In this document: positions 47,183-57,275 of the stretch, piece after piece
How positions within the stretch are numbered: position 1 is the first letter of the stretch
Layout: each line of letters begins with the position of its first letter
Assembly: GCA_918026815.1 (NCBI GenBank)
Contig: CAKJVC010000150.1
Location: forward strand, 1,798,001-1,862,000
Reading direction: 5' to 3'
From: Chalara sp. BL73
Lineage: Eukaryota > Ascomycota > Leotiomycetes > Helotiales
Length of the DNA: 64,000 nucleotides
Notes under the pieces: model-generated
The model's input: the letters and a program-made list of their open reading frames with translations, nothing else
Database searches by the model: none
Told to the model about the DNA's origin: nothing
Made by a program: the position numbers and the translations under genes

Positions 47183-49213
47183 ATGCGCACCATGTATTCG
47201 CTTCTGGATCAGAGTAAACGAGAGATTCGGCTTCTGCGCCTTCTGCCTGGCAACGGGGACTTCAATTCCAACATCCACTGCGAGCTATTCCCCGCCTCGC
47301 TAGATGACAAGCCCTCCTACAACGCCCTGTCATACGTATGGGGGGATTCATTGCCGTTGAACCAAATTATGGTGAATCAGAAAACCGTTTCTGTTAGGGA
47401 AAATCTCGAGCTAGCCCTTAGAAGACTCCGCGCACACCACGCAATGAAGACGCCCCTGACCCTGTGGGTGGACGCGCTGTGCATCGACCAGAGTAATACG
47501 GAGGAACGGGGGCAGCAGGTTAAGCTCATGAGCAGCATCTACTCTGGTTGCCAAGAGGTCTGTATCTGGCTCGGATCGTGCGGCTGCGATACAATTCCCG
47601 GAGCATGGGGCCTCACAGGCTTGTTGGACGATGAGCAGCCATTGGCTTGCCAGGAGGGATCTCAAGAGGAACATCACCCCGTACTGAGGGCCGACGGTGA
47701 TGCTCTAGTCCTCTGCGCGCGCATTTTCGTTGCCATGGCTGCAGAAAAACATATTAACGAGATCGCGCCGTGGGCGGTTGGCGCCGAAGGCTTTTACCAG
47801 CGAACCGTGGAGGGCATGGAGCAGCTGGCCAATAGCCCTTGGTTCACTCGTGCCTGGATAGTGCAGGAGGCGTATTTCGCTCCGAAAGCAACGGTATACT
47901 TTGGCACCGCCGCTCTTCCAAGAGAGCTCCTTTGGGCCGCCCAGGCAAATAGGAAAGTGCTAACGACCAGCTGCGAGTGCTGTCGGACAACACCGAATCT
48001 TGATCCACTGCTAGGCATCATGAATAAGTTTTTCGGCAACCTCATGCGACTGATTATAAGAGACCCAAACCCCCCAGATGCTCCGACTACGTGGTCGAAG
48101 GAGAGACCTTTCCTCACCCTCATTGAGTTCATCACATCGAAGGACCAGCAGAATTGCACGGATAAACGCGACCGTATATACGCGTATCTCGGCATCGTGG
48201 AAGGGCTGCTCAGCAATGAACAGCGGGACGCCGCCAAAGACGAGGACTCAGTCGTTAACGACGACAATTCATTCCCTGTTGACTATAGCATTGAGCCACA
48301 GAAGCTGTTTCTCCGACTCTGCAAGGCTGCCGTGCTGAAGGACCGATCTCTGGCTTTCCTAGCCTGGAACACCGCCAAGAATGAATTCCCTGGCCTCCCA
48401 TCCTGGGCCATGGACTTCACACAAACGAGATCAGCAGACGGAGTAGTCTGGCAACCCTGGAGCGTTCACTGGCAAAGCAGCCGCAACCTAGACTTCAACG
48501 CCGCGATTATTAACGATAAAACTCTAGTCGTCAGTGGCGCAATGGAGATTGATAAAGTCGCCACAGTCGGCCACCACATGCGAAGCTCCAAGAATGGCAT
48601 ATTTAACACTAAACTGTGGGAAAACTGGCGAGGGCTTGTGGGCCATCCAGATCGCCCTTACCCAGCAGGCAAGACCTACCGGCATGCCTGGTGGAGGGCG
48701 CTCTGCTTCGACAGTGCGGAAGCGGAGCGCAAGCGCAGCAATCGGGACATCGCTGCCTTCGAGCTTATTTCCACCATACTGCATAAGCTCTGCTTTAACT
48801 TCGATTGGGAGATCACGCCGGAGTGTCGCAAGATGTGTGACAACGGGGACCTCCCGATGAAGTTTGAGCCCGAACTGAGGCAGATGTTTGAATTCGGGCT
48901 TGCCGACATGTGGGGTATCCTGCCGCATTTGTTGGGAGATCGTGGATTGATCATGACCGAGAAGGGGTATCTCGGTTTCGCTAGGGATGGCGTGGATGCT
49001 GCTGACGGAGTCTTCCTCCTGCCGACTTGTGCTACGCCTGTAATATTGAGGAAAACAGAGGGCAGGCTATCCGATGGAGAAATTAATGGGCAGTCACTCA
49101 CTGACCGGCCCATCTACTCTTTGGTCAGTGATGCATATATATATGGTATCATGGATGGAGAAATGGTGGAGAACGCGGAATCATCTTGCGTCCGGATCGT
49201 ATGCATTGAATGA
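47183..49213 (+). CDS. HET-domain protein (HET-6-like architecture)
   Basis: This uninterrupted frame of 676 residues has two possible starts, ATG at 47183 or at 47192; the second gives MYSLLDQSKREIRLLRLLPG, closer to the usual start of this class. The HET domain spans about residues 45-240: YNALSYVWGD, LWVDALCIDQSNTEERGQQV, MSSIYSGCQEVCIWLG and, after a longer loop, WFTRAWIVQEAYFA. The C-terminal part has KDQQNCTDKRDRIYAYLGIV, which in this class closes the HET fold, and the end region GYLGFARDGVDAADGVFLLP, a conserved tail. Such proteins mediate vegetative incompatibility in fungi. There are no repeats and no nucleotide-binding domain. It is only distantly related to the HET domains at 4545 and 28661, so it represents a second HET lineage. 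Confidence 0.9.
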   Translation: MRTMYSLLDQSKREIRLLRLLPGNGDFNSNIHCELFPASLDDKPSYNALSYVWGDSLPLNQIMVNQKTVSVRENLELALRRLRAHHAMKTPLTLWVDALCIDQSNTEERGQQVKLMSSIYSGCQEVCIWLGSCGCDTIPGAWGLTGLLDDEQPLACQEGSQEEHHPVLRADGDALVLCARIFVAMAAEKHINEIAPWAVGAEGFYQRTVEGMEQLANSPWFTRAWIVQEAYFAPKATVYFGTAALPRELLWAAQANRKVLTTSCECCRTTPNLDPLLGIMNKFFGNLMRLIIRDPNPPDAPTTWSKERPFLTLIEFITSKDQQNCTDKRDRIYAYLGIVEGLLSNEQRDAAKDEDSVVNDDNSFPVDYSIEPQKLFLRLCKAAVLKDRSLAFLAWNTAKNEFPGLPSWAMDFTQTRSADGVVWQPWSVHWQSSRNLDFNAAIINDKTLVVSGAMEIDKVATVGHHMRSSKNGIFNTKLWENWRGLVGHPDRPYPAGKTYRHAWWRALCFDSAEAERKRSNRDIAAFELISTILHKLCFNFDWEITPECRKMCDNGDLPMKFEPELRQMFEFGLADMWGILPHLLGDRGLIMTEKGYLGFARDGVDAADGVFLLPTCATPVILRKTEGRLSDGEINGQSLTDRPIYSLVSDAYIYGIMDGEMVENAESSCVRIVCIE

Positions 49214-50099
49214 TAAATCCAGATAGGTTAGTACGGATCTTTCGTGCCTACTAGATTGTGTCTTAGGTTTTCGACAGTTCATCAAATAATTTTAAGCATC
49301 TCCGGCTTCTTCTCCTGCCACAACAAAGCCTCTCCGTCCATGATCTCATACACATAACATTCGCTAACTAACTGGAACTGCTTGCCTCAAGGCACCTGAA
49401 GCGGAGCAAACGGAACATGCGCGCCGTGAAGATGCCGATTGTATCGCTCCTTTAACATCCTCTCGGAAACATGCCACTATACACCCTTGACGGTTGATGT
49501 CGCCAGGGCGGCCCAATAGGTGGCAAAAACTTTGTTTCCCCGAGGCCCGCCATACATCACAAGTTTGCCATTTAAGCCTTACCGGATGCAGACAAACACC
49601 TTGATCACGCTAGCAGGGAGGATGGCCGACCCGCTCCGGCCATAGGGCTGTGTGGCGGCGAGTCTATAAGTGGTAGCGATAGGCGTCGTGACCTGCATGA
49701 AGTTGCGCGGGACAGCAGCTACAATACTGATAATAAATTTCTCCTATTATAGTAAGGTTCTAAGGCTTAAATAAGACTGTCGGAATACCTATTACGTAGC
49801 AAAAGACGTAGTAGCTATTGACTACGTTTGTAACAAACAGAGAGCAGCGTGAGGGATTGCAATATAACAGGTAAGAACACGTGACTAGTGATGTAGTTGC
49901 AATAGTGATGTATTGGTATCAAGAGTATGCTTCCGAATCTGGCAAGAAAACTCAAGCTTGCCCTTCTCTAGAGAGCTCTAGCTTTTCCTTATATCCCTTA
50001 ACTATGCTGTTTCCTTGACTTACGGAGCCACCGAGCTCTAGAGGCTTGTATCTCTGAGAAGCATTCTGTAAGTTGGAGGCTGGTCGTTGCCGCTATTTG
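49214..50099. other. Intergenic
   Basis: No gene recognised. The inverted partner of the 46681-46712 block is at 49752-49780. It is followed at 49783-49826 by the stretch shared with 16915-16960, which contains the hairpin-forming CGTAGTAGCTATTGACTACG. Confidence 0.45.
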
Positions 50100-50850
50100 T
50101 CATTCTCGCGAAGAAAAGTCACATCCAGTCTTGGTACCAAAACAGCGAATTTCCGCTCGACTTGGTTATCGCAGTCTCTAAAAATGGTTGGACTACAATG
50201 AGAGAAGCATAGATTGGATTCGGCATTTTGAAAAGCACACTCAGTCTCAAACTGTTGGTAGTTATCGCTTGTTGGTCTCGATAGGCATGAAAGCCACCAC
50301 TCGGTCGATTTTGAGGTGTATTGCAAGGAACACAATATTATTACTACGCTTTGTATGCCTCCTCATTCATCTCACATCCTTCGGCAGTTTGATATTGGTT
50401 GTTTTAGCCCGCTGAAGAAAGCTTTCGGTCGGCAAATCGAAAATATGATGTGGGCTTATATTAACCACATTACCAAAGACGACTTTCTTCCTGATTTCCG
50501 CGCTGCATCTCAGGAAACAATAAAGGAAGGCAATATTCAAGGAAGTTTTCGAGAAGCTGGATTAGGCCTATTTTGTTCAAAATAGAGAAAGTCACGTGGC
50601 CTTCAGAGAGTATAGGGCAAACAAGTATCAATTGCTGAAGGTTATAGAACCTAAACTACAGGAGATAATCCCTCTACTTATAGAGGTACAATACTCACAT
50701 GTCATCACACTGATACCTACAGGTGCCTACCGGTGCCTACCGGTGCCTACCGGTGCCTACAATAGACTAGGTATGATCCTTAGACCTTGCCTGTTCAACA
50801 TATTTGACCCTGAAAAAATTCACTTCTACTCTTGATTTGAAGTTAAAGAT
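50100..50850 (+). mobile_element. Pogo/Fot1-type DDE transposase relic, split by a solo LTR
   Basis: The plus strand reads EFPLDLVIAVSKNGWTT, DWIRHFEKHTQSQTVGSYRL, then in another frame YCKEHNIITTLCMPPHSSHI, FDIGCFSPLKKAFGRQIENM and NHITKDDFLPDFRAASQETI, and GNIQGSFREAGLGLF. This is the C-terminal half of a fungal pogo-family transposase; the CMPPHSSH..D block carries a catalytic Asp in the family. Frame changes show it is dead. At 50574 a family A solo LTR interrupts the frame. The transposase resumes after it with FDPEKI, continuous in phase if the LTR and one TATTT copy are ignored. Confidence 0.8.
50574..50800 (+). mobile_element. Solo LTR, family A, with TATTT target duplication
   Basis: A 227-bp copy from TGTTCAAAATAG to CTGTTCAACA, flanked by a perfect TATTT duplication (50569-50573 and 50801-50805). 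It carries four GGTGCCTAC units, one more than the copy at 2127-2334. It is inserted inside a pogo transposase frame. Confidence 0.88.
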
Positions 50851-51556
50851 ACATACCCTGAAAAAATTCTCGCCCAGGGACTGCTTATACCTAGGTTCCT
50901 CAGACCCCGAATAGCCCTACCGAAGCTTCTTCACGAATTACTTTCATTAAGAATAGAATTGCCCGTCCCTCAAAATAGCCTCCGACGTCAATCCTAGCAG
51001 TTGTTGACCAAACTACAAAAGGATTGTCGAAAATAATGCATAATTACGCGTTGTTGCAAGCCGAGAGCAAATGAACGGGCTAGTTAACCAACCTTATTCC
51101 AAGAATAGTAGTAGTAGTAGTAGTAGTAGTAGCAAGACCTTGCCAGCCTCGTGCTGCCATTTTCACGTGAGTGAGAAATTGGATGCCTATTTGATGCAGC
51201 ACTGGCGTGATCAATCTTTCAATACCGCTGATTGAGAGGAAGAATGGGGTCTTGTTATGAAAATTCGTAAATGTTAAATACAAAAGCACTTCGGAACCCA
51301 ATCTGCCTTTCCCGCAGGAGCAGTTCAAAAATTCTTTGCATCAATGCTCATAACTTGTACCACCGAGCTCGCCAGCCCTCGGGACAGCAGGAGAATTTAC
51401 CCCGCCTTGCCCTAGAACGTCGTCCTCCACAAACCTTAAAGCGCAGCGGGTCATCCAGATCTATAAGAACGCTGTCCAGTCATGCTTTAAAACGTCTCGA
51501 GAGTAGATGTTAAACCTTATTCGCTCCACCATGAGCCGTGGGGCCTTCCAAAACGC
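50851..51556. other. Intergenic with a TAG microsatellite
   Basis: A (TAG)9 tract spans 51106-51132. No gene is supported; the open frames on both strands at 51080-51513 have no motif. Confidence 0.45.
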
Positions 51557-52230
51557 CTATGAACGTCCCACCATCATACATCCTACGCAACACACTCCTC
51601 CCCCTGGAGCATATGAATGTGGCTCACTCCCCATTTTAATCCCCCTCCCACAAGTGACACACTTCGAACCTTCAAAAGTCGGAGGATTCGCCCAGATATC
51701 ATGTTTAAAGTTGAATGAGCTTGTTCCCTTCCCCACATAATCCTCCTTATTTTTAGAGCTCTCTTCACATTTCTTGCAATCTTGCCATTTCACATTTGGA
51801 TCGTGTGATTCGCGGAAGTGGTAGCTGCAGAGTGTATATCGATGGTGGTTTCGAGAACAGGAGATATTGGAGTATGTGAAAGGCTGATATTTATGGTTGT
51901 CATCGCAAATGGTGTGGTTGCAGCATTCCGTCTTGGTTAGGTTGGATGTCGCGCCGCAGAGGCCGCAGTAGGTGTCTGGAGATGGGGGATTCTGTTGCTG
52001 GTAGATTTTGCATAGTTTCTTGTGCTTGAACCAGCCCTGAGACTACTGTGAGATTGAGGCGAGGTGGTGGAGTAGGCATAGGGATGAGAGATATGGAAGA
52101 CAGCTTGACTTACATCTTTCTGGTGGTCCTTGGAGCAATATGAGACTTGCTGGCATCCTGCACAGCGTTTACCAGCTGGATAGGCGCATATAGCGCAAGG
52201 AGTGTTCGTTGCTGTAGTGGCTGAAGACAT
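51557..52230 (-). CDS. MYND zinc-finger protein
   Basis: Two exons (52230-52114, 52036-51557) with a 77-bp intron give 198 residues. The N-terminus is a MYND finger, CAICAYPAGKRCAGCQQVSY then CSKDHQKD in exon 1, and HKKLCKIYQQ in exon 2, which supplies its last ligands. A second Cys/His-rich part follows: YCGLCG, ECCNHTICDDNH, CSRNHHRYTLCSYHFRESH, DCKKC and KCVTCGRG, likely binding further zinc ions. MYND fingers act as protein-protein interaction modules; fungal proteins of this size are mostly uncharacterised. The intron falls inside the MYND finger. The gene sits just left of a MULE-like element and looks intact. Confidence 0.85.
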
Positions 52231-52328
52231 AGTGTTTGGCTAATCGGAAGTTAAGAGTTTTGGTAGACGCGTCGTGCTAGGTTCGTGTTATAAGGCACGT
52301 GATCATCTTCAGGCCTTGTTCGTGTCAG

Positions 52329-53005
52329 GGGTACCACTACGTGTACCACCCATGGTACGTTTAGAATTTGTATTAGTAAGCGCTGCAAAACGTACCACCC
52401 CACCACATAGGGCAACAAGCCTGTAAACACAGGGCAACAAGCCCTGTAAACACAAAGTAGTCAGCCTGTAAAATGCAACGCGACTAGCCTGTAAAAACGC
52501 GACTACAAACTTGTAGTACAACTATATATTGCTTTTAAAACTAGTTTAACAAATCAATTTAAACTTAAGTAAAACAGTATTGTTATGATTTTCGTGTTAG
52601 TTAATATATTTTATGCAATAGCTTACAGAAAAAAGCGTTTTGTAAATACGACTGTAGCAATCAATTTACTTGTACTGATAGTACACGTGACTTATTTACA
52701 TGCGTACTAACATTTAACATTTAAAAAAAAACATTTTACAAACGATAAATAGCATTATATACAAATAAAATGATTTCAGGTTTATAATCGCGTTTTACAA
52801 GCTAGTCGCGTTGTGTTATACAAGCTAGTTGTTTTGTGTTTACAGGCTAGTCACGTTGCGTTTTACAAGCTGACTGCTTTGTGTTTACAGGGCTGGTTGC
52901 CCTGTATTTACAGGCTTGTTGCCCTATGTGGTGGGGTGGTACGTTTTGCAGCGCTTACTAATACAAATTCTAAACGTACCATGGGTGGTACACGTAGTGG
53001 TACCC
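52329..53005. mobile_element. Non-autonomous MULE-like element with long inverted ends
   Basis: This 677-bp element has terminal inverted repeats of roughly 200 bp beginning GGGTACCACTACGTGTACCA and ending in the reverse complement. It is flanked by a perfect 9-bp duplication TCGTGTCAG (52320-52328 and 53006-53014), the target length typical of Mutator-like elements. The subterminal parts contain several GCCTGTAAA / GCTAGTCGCGTTGTG units. The AT-rich middle has no coding capacity, so transposase must come from elsewhere. The relic at 21600-22265 carries similar subterminal units. Confidence 0.85.
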
Positions 53006-53014
53006 TCGTGTCAG

Positions 53015-53896
53015 GAATCGACTTACGCAAGTAGCCCAAGGAGTTAGAAAATCCCTTTCACACACATATTTACGGCTTTAAACTGTAGATAATATTATCA
53101 TCCGTAACGCTCCTACAAGCCTGTACTCTATCGCCGTGATACCTTCACAGATTCTCCAACTAATTCCCCTGCCTAATAGATCCTATTTCTTAATGTGTCA
53201 CGATTAGCACGTGACCAGCTCGCATGTGTTCCTTAATTGGGACTAGTGGCTCGTGGCCTCTACCAAGTTTTTACTTTTTCTCCCTAAATTATAATTTTCG
53301 TATTGAAGCACCTATAAACCGCCTTACCAGGCTTATAGGACTGTGTTCGTGACGCTTCGCGACGCTCGAACTATATAGATGTATTATAGCTTTTGTATAT
53401 AGCAATTAAATAGAATTAAGAATAAGTCATTACAACAAACATACCAGCATACTAGCACTGCGCAATATCGCAGTGCTACGTGCCCAGTAGGTATGAACTT
53501 GAGCAAATACAAGTTATCATCAACAAGAAGTATCACTCAACGAGAGTGATACAAGCAATAACAAAATACCGCATATTTGATTTTTCCGATGGAATGGCCA
53601 CCCTATAGTTATGTGGGAATGCCACTAAAGCTTCGGCTACCTATTCCCATATCCCTAACATAGATGTTTTCCTATATACACACCTAAATTTCGACAGTGC
53701 CGCGATTCTATTCCCATATAGGGATTTCCCATATATCAGAATCCCATGGAACCAAATTTCACTGTACTCCCTTATTCAGCGGCTTGACCCCCAACCCGAT
53801 GATAGTAAATCTGACAATAGTAATCATTTACTTCTAACAGTCATGCTAGAGCTAACTGTCTTCACAGGTGATTGAAACAGCCAAAATCTCATTATA
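53015..53896. other. Intergenic with a dispersed repeat
   Basis: Family D repeat copy 3 lies at 53431-53556. The stretch 53570-53770, ending in ATGGAACCAAATTTCACTGT, resembles one end of a small inverted-repeat element, but I could not find the partner end. No gene. Confidence 0.45.
53431..53556 (+). repeat. Dispersed repeat family D, copy 3
   Basis: It matches 3031-3130 (direct) and 10854-10968 (reverse). Landmarks are CATACTAGCACTGCG, GCAGTGCTACGTGCCCAGTA and CAACAAGAAGTATCACTCAA. Confidence 0.6.
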
Positions 53897-54652
53897 CTAA
53901 TACAACTTCTTCACCGATCTAAGCTCATAAAGCTCCTTACTTGACCGACAATACCGCAAATCTCCATATCCGTTAATAAATGTCTGCGCAGTACCATTGG
54001 GCCAAGTACCCGCACGCTCAAATGTACCATCTGCAGCACAAATAACAGCCTTCTTAAAGTCAGAAATAAGTACGTAAGGATTTAACGCTGTTGAGATACC
54101 TGTCTAAGAAAATGCAGACAATGTGGCCAGTGAGTATTGTCTCTCTGGTCCAACCCAATTTCCTTTCCCTCCCTAGCATCTTGTAAGCCTTTGCGTATTG
54201 CGGCTAGACAATGAAGTTGATGAAACCTTATAAGAAGTTAGTATAGAGCCTTCATCTATTCGCATCTAATTCTACGAATATGAATTCAAGGTATTAACAA
54301 AATCAACTTGCATTGTTATCTGAACAACATGTTTGTCCTCGTCAAATATGAGAGCCGATTGTCCCGTCTCATTCCACAAATGATCATACACGTGGTCCAA
54401 GGACATATATGCAGTGTCTCGATGCCATCTTGCCTCTATAATATCCGCTCCTCGTGAGGCTGACTTCCTTGCGCAAATTGGAGTCATGGACCAAAATCGT
54501 ATAATGAAGATAAATTGAATAATCAAAAAGACAATCGTCAGCGCTTGTGTAAACGTAAGCATTCGACTTTTGCGAGCAGAATCGAAATTTGCATTTTGTT
54601 TTTCTGCATCCACATCGTCTTTGAGATCTTGCACTACATGTTCATAGGCCAT
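53897..54652 (-). CDS. UstYa-like protein (DUF3328), copy 1, possibly frameshifted
   Basis: Exons on the minus strand are about 54652-54308, 54225-54100 and 54049-53897 (about 207 residues). A membrane segment (about residues 33-54, TQALTIVFLIIQFIFII) follows a short cytosolic N-terminus. YMSLDHVYDHLWNE, FHQLHCLAAIRKGLQ and HWPHCLHFLRQ then carry the two HxxHC motifs that define UstYa-family oxidases, which cyclise or oxidise peptides in fungal RiPP pathways. The last exon ends AVICAADGTFERAGTWPNGT. The 50-bp intron 2 is clean. Exon 1 and exon 2 do not join in phase with canonical GT..AG ends (one base off), so the copy may carry a frameshift or use an unusual splice. It lies at the left edge of the peptide cluster. 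Confidence 0.72.
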
Positions 54653-55517
54653 GACTCTGTTAGTCAAAGTTGGAAGTTCTTGAAAGTCTACATAGCATCA
54701 CCCTTCAAGATTTTGGCAAAAGATGCAGTGAGACTAGGTAAGGTGGCGAGATTAGGATAAGCGTCATAAGACTCTAGACTAAGCGATTGTTTATGCTCGG
54801 GTGCATGCTGACAGGTGGCAATCCACCCCACTTTTTGGGTAAGCGAGCATTAGCGCATAAGAGAGCGTAAACGAGTTCAATAGCGTAATTACCCTTTTTT
54901 ACTTGCCCTTGGCGCTTATGGAATGGCATCAACATAGACAAATGCGAGATGATTAGCGTAGGAGGATACCCTCCGATATTGTCACTTCTCTTTGATGCTA
55001 GGTATCATATCTACTCTTCGCTTATACATGGCAGGCGGTTCCCCATTCAAGAATCGCAGCACGATGCACAATGGTTGAGCACTCTTATACTAACGTTAAT
55101 TAGAGGGACGGGGAAACGAATGAAATCGTCTATTCGACCTAGCTACGTATATCGATGCTAGGCCCGAATTAATCAGGAGATAATGATCATCTTTATAGAG
55201 GATTTTTCTTTCTTTAAATGTTGTGAGAGTGTCTGAATAGCGAAGTATGGACTCGAATTCACATAGTTCTCATAACATAAAGCGCAGGTGGTAAGCAAGA
55301 ACAGGCTCTTTGGGAGCTATGGATTTAGTAATAACCAACCCAAAATTTTACAAGCTGTATTTTTTGCGGTGACCACAATACTCTCGTTGATTTGTAGAAT
55401 CAAAAAAGAAGTAAGGGGGTTAGAAAGCCTGCTTTTGAGATGGATAGCCCACCGGGACTCTTATTATTCTTGCTGTTCTACTACTATCCTTAAGGCTCGA
55501 AAACTTAGTGGTGTAGT
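54653..55517. other. Intergenic within the peptide cluster
   Basis: No gene recognised; an open frame at 54949-55161 has no motif. It holds the promoter of UstYa-like copy 1 and the 3' side of copy 2. Confidence 0.4.
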
Positions 55518-56660
55518 TTATGGGATAGTACTAGGTTTAATAGATTCATCCCAGTCACCAATATCATGTTCTGGTCGCATTGCCCATTCCATAAGCGCGT
55601 CGTAGTCTATCATCGAATTAGTATTGTATATAACTGGGATTTCTAAGGGGGCTTTGGAGCTTTGGAGCTTCGGAACTATTTGGAGGGTAGATGAACAAGA
55701 TATATATATTAGCACGCCGCTCCTGAAACAGCCCAAAAGCTCTGAATTTTTCATATAAAATAATGGAAATTGAGCGTGAGGATATCCCTTACCTCTACAG
55801 GTGTGTGGCACACCCAAGGATCCCAGTGCCTTTCCCATGGACTCTACCCACTCATAAGGAACTGGCGTTACGTCAGCGCCGCACATGATAGTCTGGCGTA
55901 GTGAGTCAAAGCAGTGGTCGATGTGGTGCGGCGCGAGAACTGCATTGTTGATTATTGGATTCTTATCCATATTATCGGTGTGGCCATAGTAGAGATGGCG
56001 GATGGAATCCAAGCAGTGTAACTCGTGGAAAACGCTGATGAGTACGGGGAAGTGATCTTCGTCACCGGCGATCGGAATTGTTTTGTTGACTAACTGGTCG
56101 GCTGAGGACTTAGGAATACGTACCACTGTCCGCGGGTAGAGATTAAACCAGGCTTCGTCCGCGGCGGTGGAGTTCCCCATGTATTTGGTCTTCTGGTCGC
56201 CGAAACCACTGGAGAATAGTATTGACTTATAACGGATCGCGTCCTGGACAGGGGCTAGAGGGTTTGACAGGCTCGTTAGCATCACTACCGGCAACAAAAT
56301 ATATTTATGTTCCTCATCCGTCAGGAAGACCGCATCATGAATTCTCGGGAACAAGCGGAGTGTACACTCAAAGACAAACAAGTAAATCAAGGACTTACAG
56401 TACAGTGACTGAGGGAAAATAGGGTTTGATGGACCAAGATGTGAATACCTATAGGCAATGAAGCCTAACACTGATAGATTTAGAAGACCCGAGCACGTGA
56501 GCAAGGTGCTCATAATAATCTTATATCTCCATGAGGCAGAAGAAGGCAGTGGACGTCTCTCCTGACTGAGGAAGCCTTCGCCTTCTTCACCATCCAAGCC
56601 ATCTTCAGAAGAAGCAGAAGAGGCTTTTTCATAGGCGAAATTGCTGCGGAAGTTAACCAT
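55518..56660 (-). CDS. UstYa-like protein (DUF3328), copy 2
   Basis: Exons 56660-56399, 56254-55793 and 55606-55518 give 270 residues. After an acidic/serine N-terminus and a dibasic stretch, a membrane helix lies at about residues 48-70 (STLLTCSGLLNLSVLGFIAY). The family start of the lumenal domain, SPVQDAI, is restored by splicing intron 1. VPF-type spacing leads to FHELHC (about 164-168) and HHIDHCFDSLRQTIMCGADV (about 198-202), the two HxxHC motifs thought to bind copper, and the end PHTCR-DYDALMEWAM is also restored by splicing. Both introns (144 and 186 bp) are multiples of three with no stop, so the unspliced frame would encode 380 residues. The gene faces away from the precursor at 57276 across 615 bp, suggesting co-regulation. 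Confidence 0.88.
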   Translation of the reverse strand: MVNFRSNFAYEKASSASSEDGLDGEEGEGFLSQERRPLPSSASWRYKIIMSTLLTCSGLLNLSVLGFIAYRYSHLGPSNPIFPQSLYCKSLIYLFVFECTLRLFPRIHDAVFLTDEEHKYILLPVVMLTSLSNPLAPVQDAIRYKSILFSSGFGDQKTKYMGNSTAADEAWFNLYPRTVVRIPKSSADQLVNKTIPIAGDEDHFPVLISVFHELHCLDSIRHLYYGHTDNMDKNPIINNAVLAPHHIDHCFDSLRQTIMCGADVTPVPYEWVESMGKALGSLGVPHTCRGKGYPHAQFPLFYMKNSELLGCFRSGVLIYISCSSTLQIVPKLQSSKAPLEIPVIYNTNSMIDYDALMEWAMRPEHDIGDWDESIKPSTIP

Positions 56661-57275
56661 CTCGTCGTTGGCGAGATTTGTTAGAGAGTGGCAGTCAGCA
56701 GAAGAAGTGTTTAATAGGAGGTAGAGGTTTCCTTCACGCTACAAGTGCAAGGTCAGAAAAGAGCGTTTCAATATAGAATGGCCGACTAAGATTGGGTATC
56801 GGTGGATTGAGAAACCTGTTGTGTCTAAGGTGTTACAGTCGTTGAGATATCCTTCTGAGTCTGTGGAAGAGTCCGTGCATACCTACACACCAGACTCTTG
56901 CTGATCACACTTACTTTCTTCTTACTTCGTGCAGCCATCTTTTATACCCCACAATAAGCATGCATAATGGTGTTTGACTATACGAAAAGCGCTAGTGTCG
57001 AACGGAACGTTGAACCTACCCCTGGACTTCTGACTGTAATTTTTCTTCTTGGTCACATTCATTTTGCGAGATATCACCACAGCCGTAAGGGTAGTATTAA
57101 AGACCGCACAAACCAACCTGAATCTTGATTCTAACTGCAAATTGTTCATACTCCGGTCAGATACGTACACGAGACAAAAGCCAATAGCACCAAAGCCATC
57201 GAGATTACAGATCTGGTAGCTGTTTGCGCCTTTCCAGTATCTGTCTTTCCGTTGCTGATATCCTTCTTAGTAAAC
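56661..57275. promoter_or_regulatory. Divergent promoter between UstYa-like copy 2 and the precursor
   Basis: The start codons of UstYa-like copy 2 (minus) and the repeat precursor (plus) are 615 bp apart with no gene between. This would let one set of regulators act on both. I cannot point to a specific transcription-factor site. Confidence 0.5.

Noticed and set aside
53570..53770. Possible second pogo-type MITE ending in CCATGGAACCAAATTTCACT
   Set aside because: Only one end is recognisable; no matching inverted end or TA pair was found.
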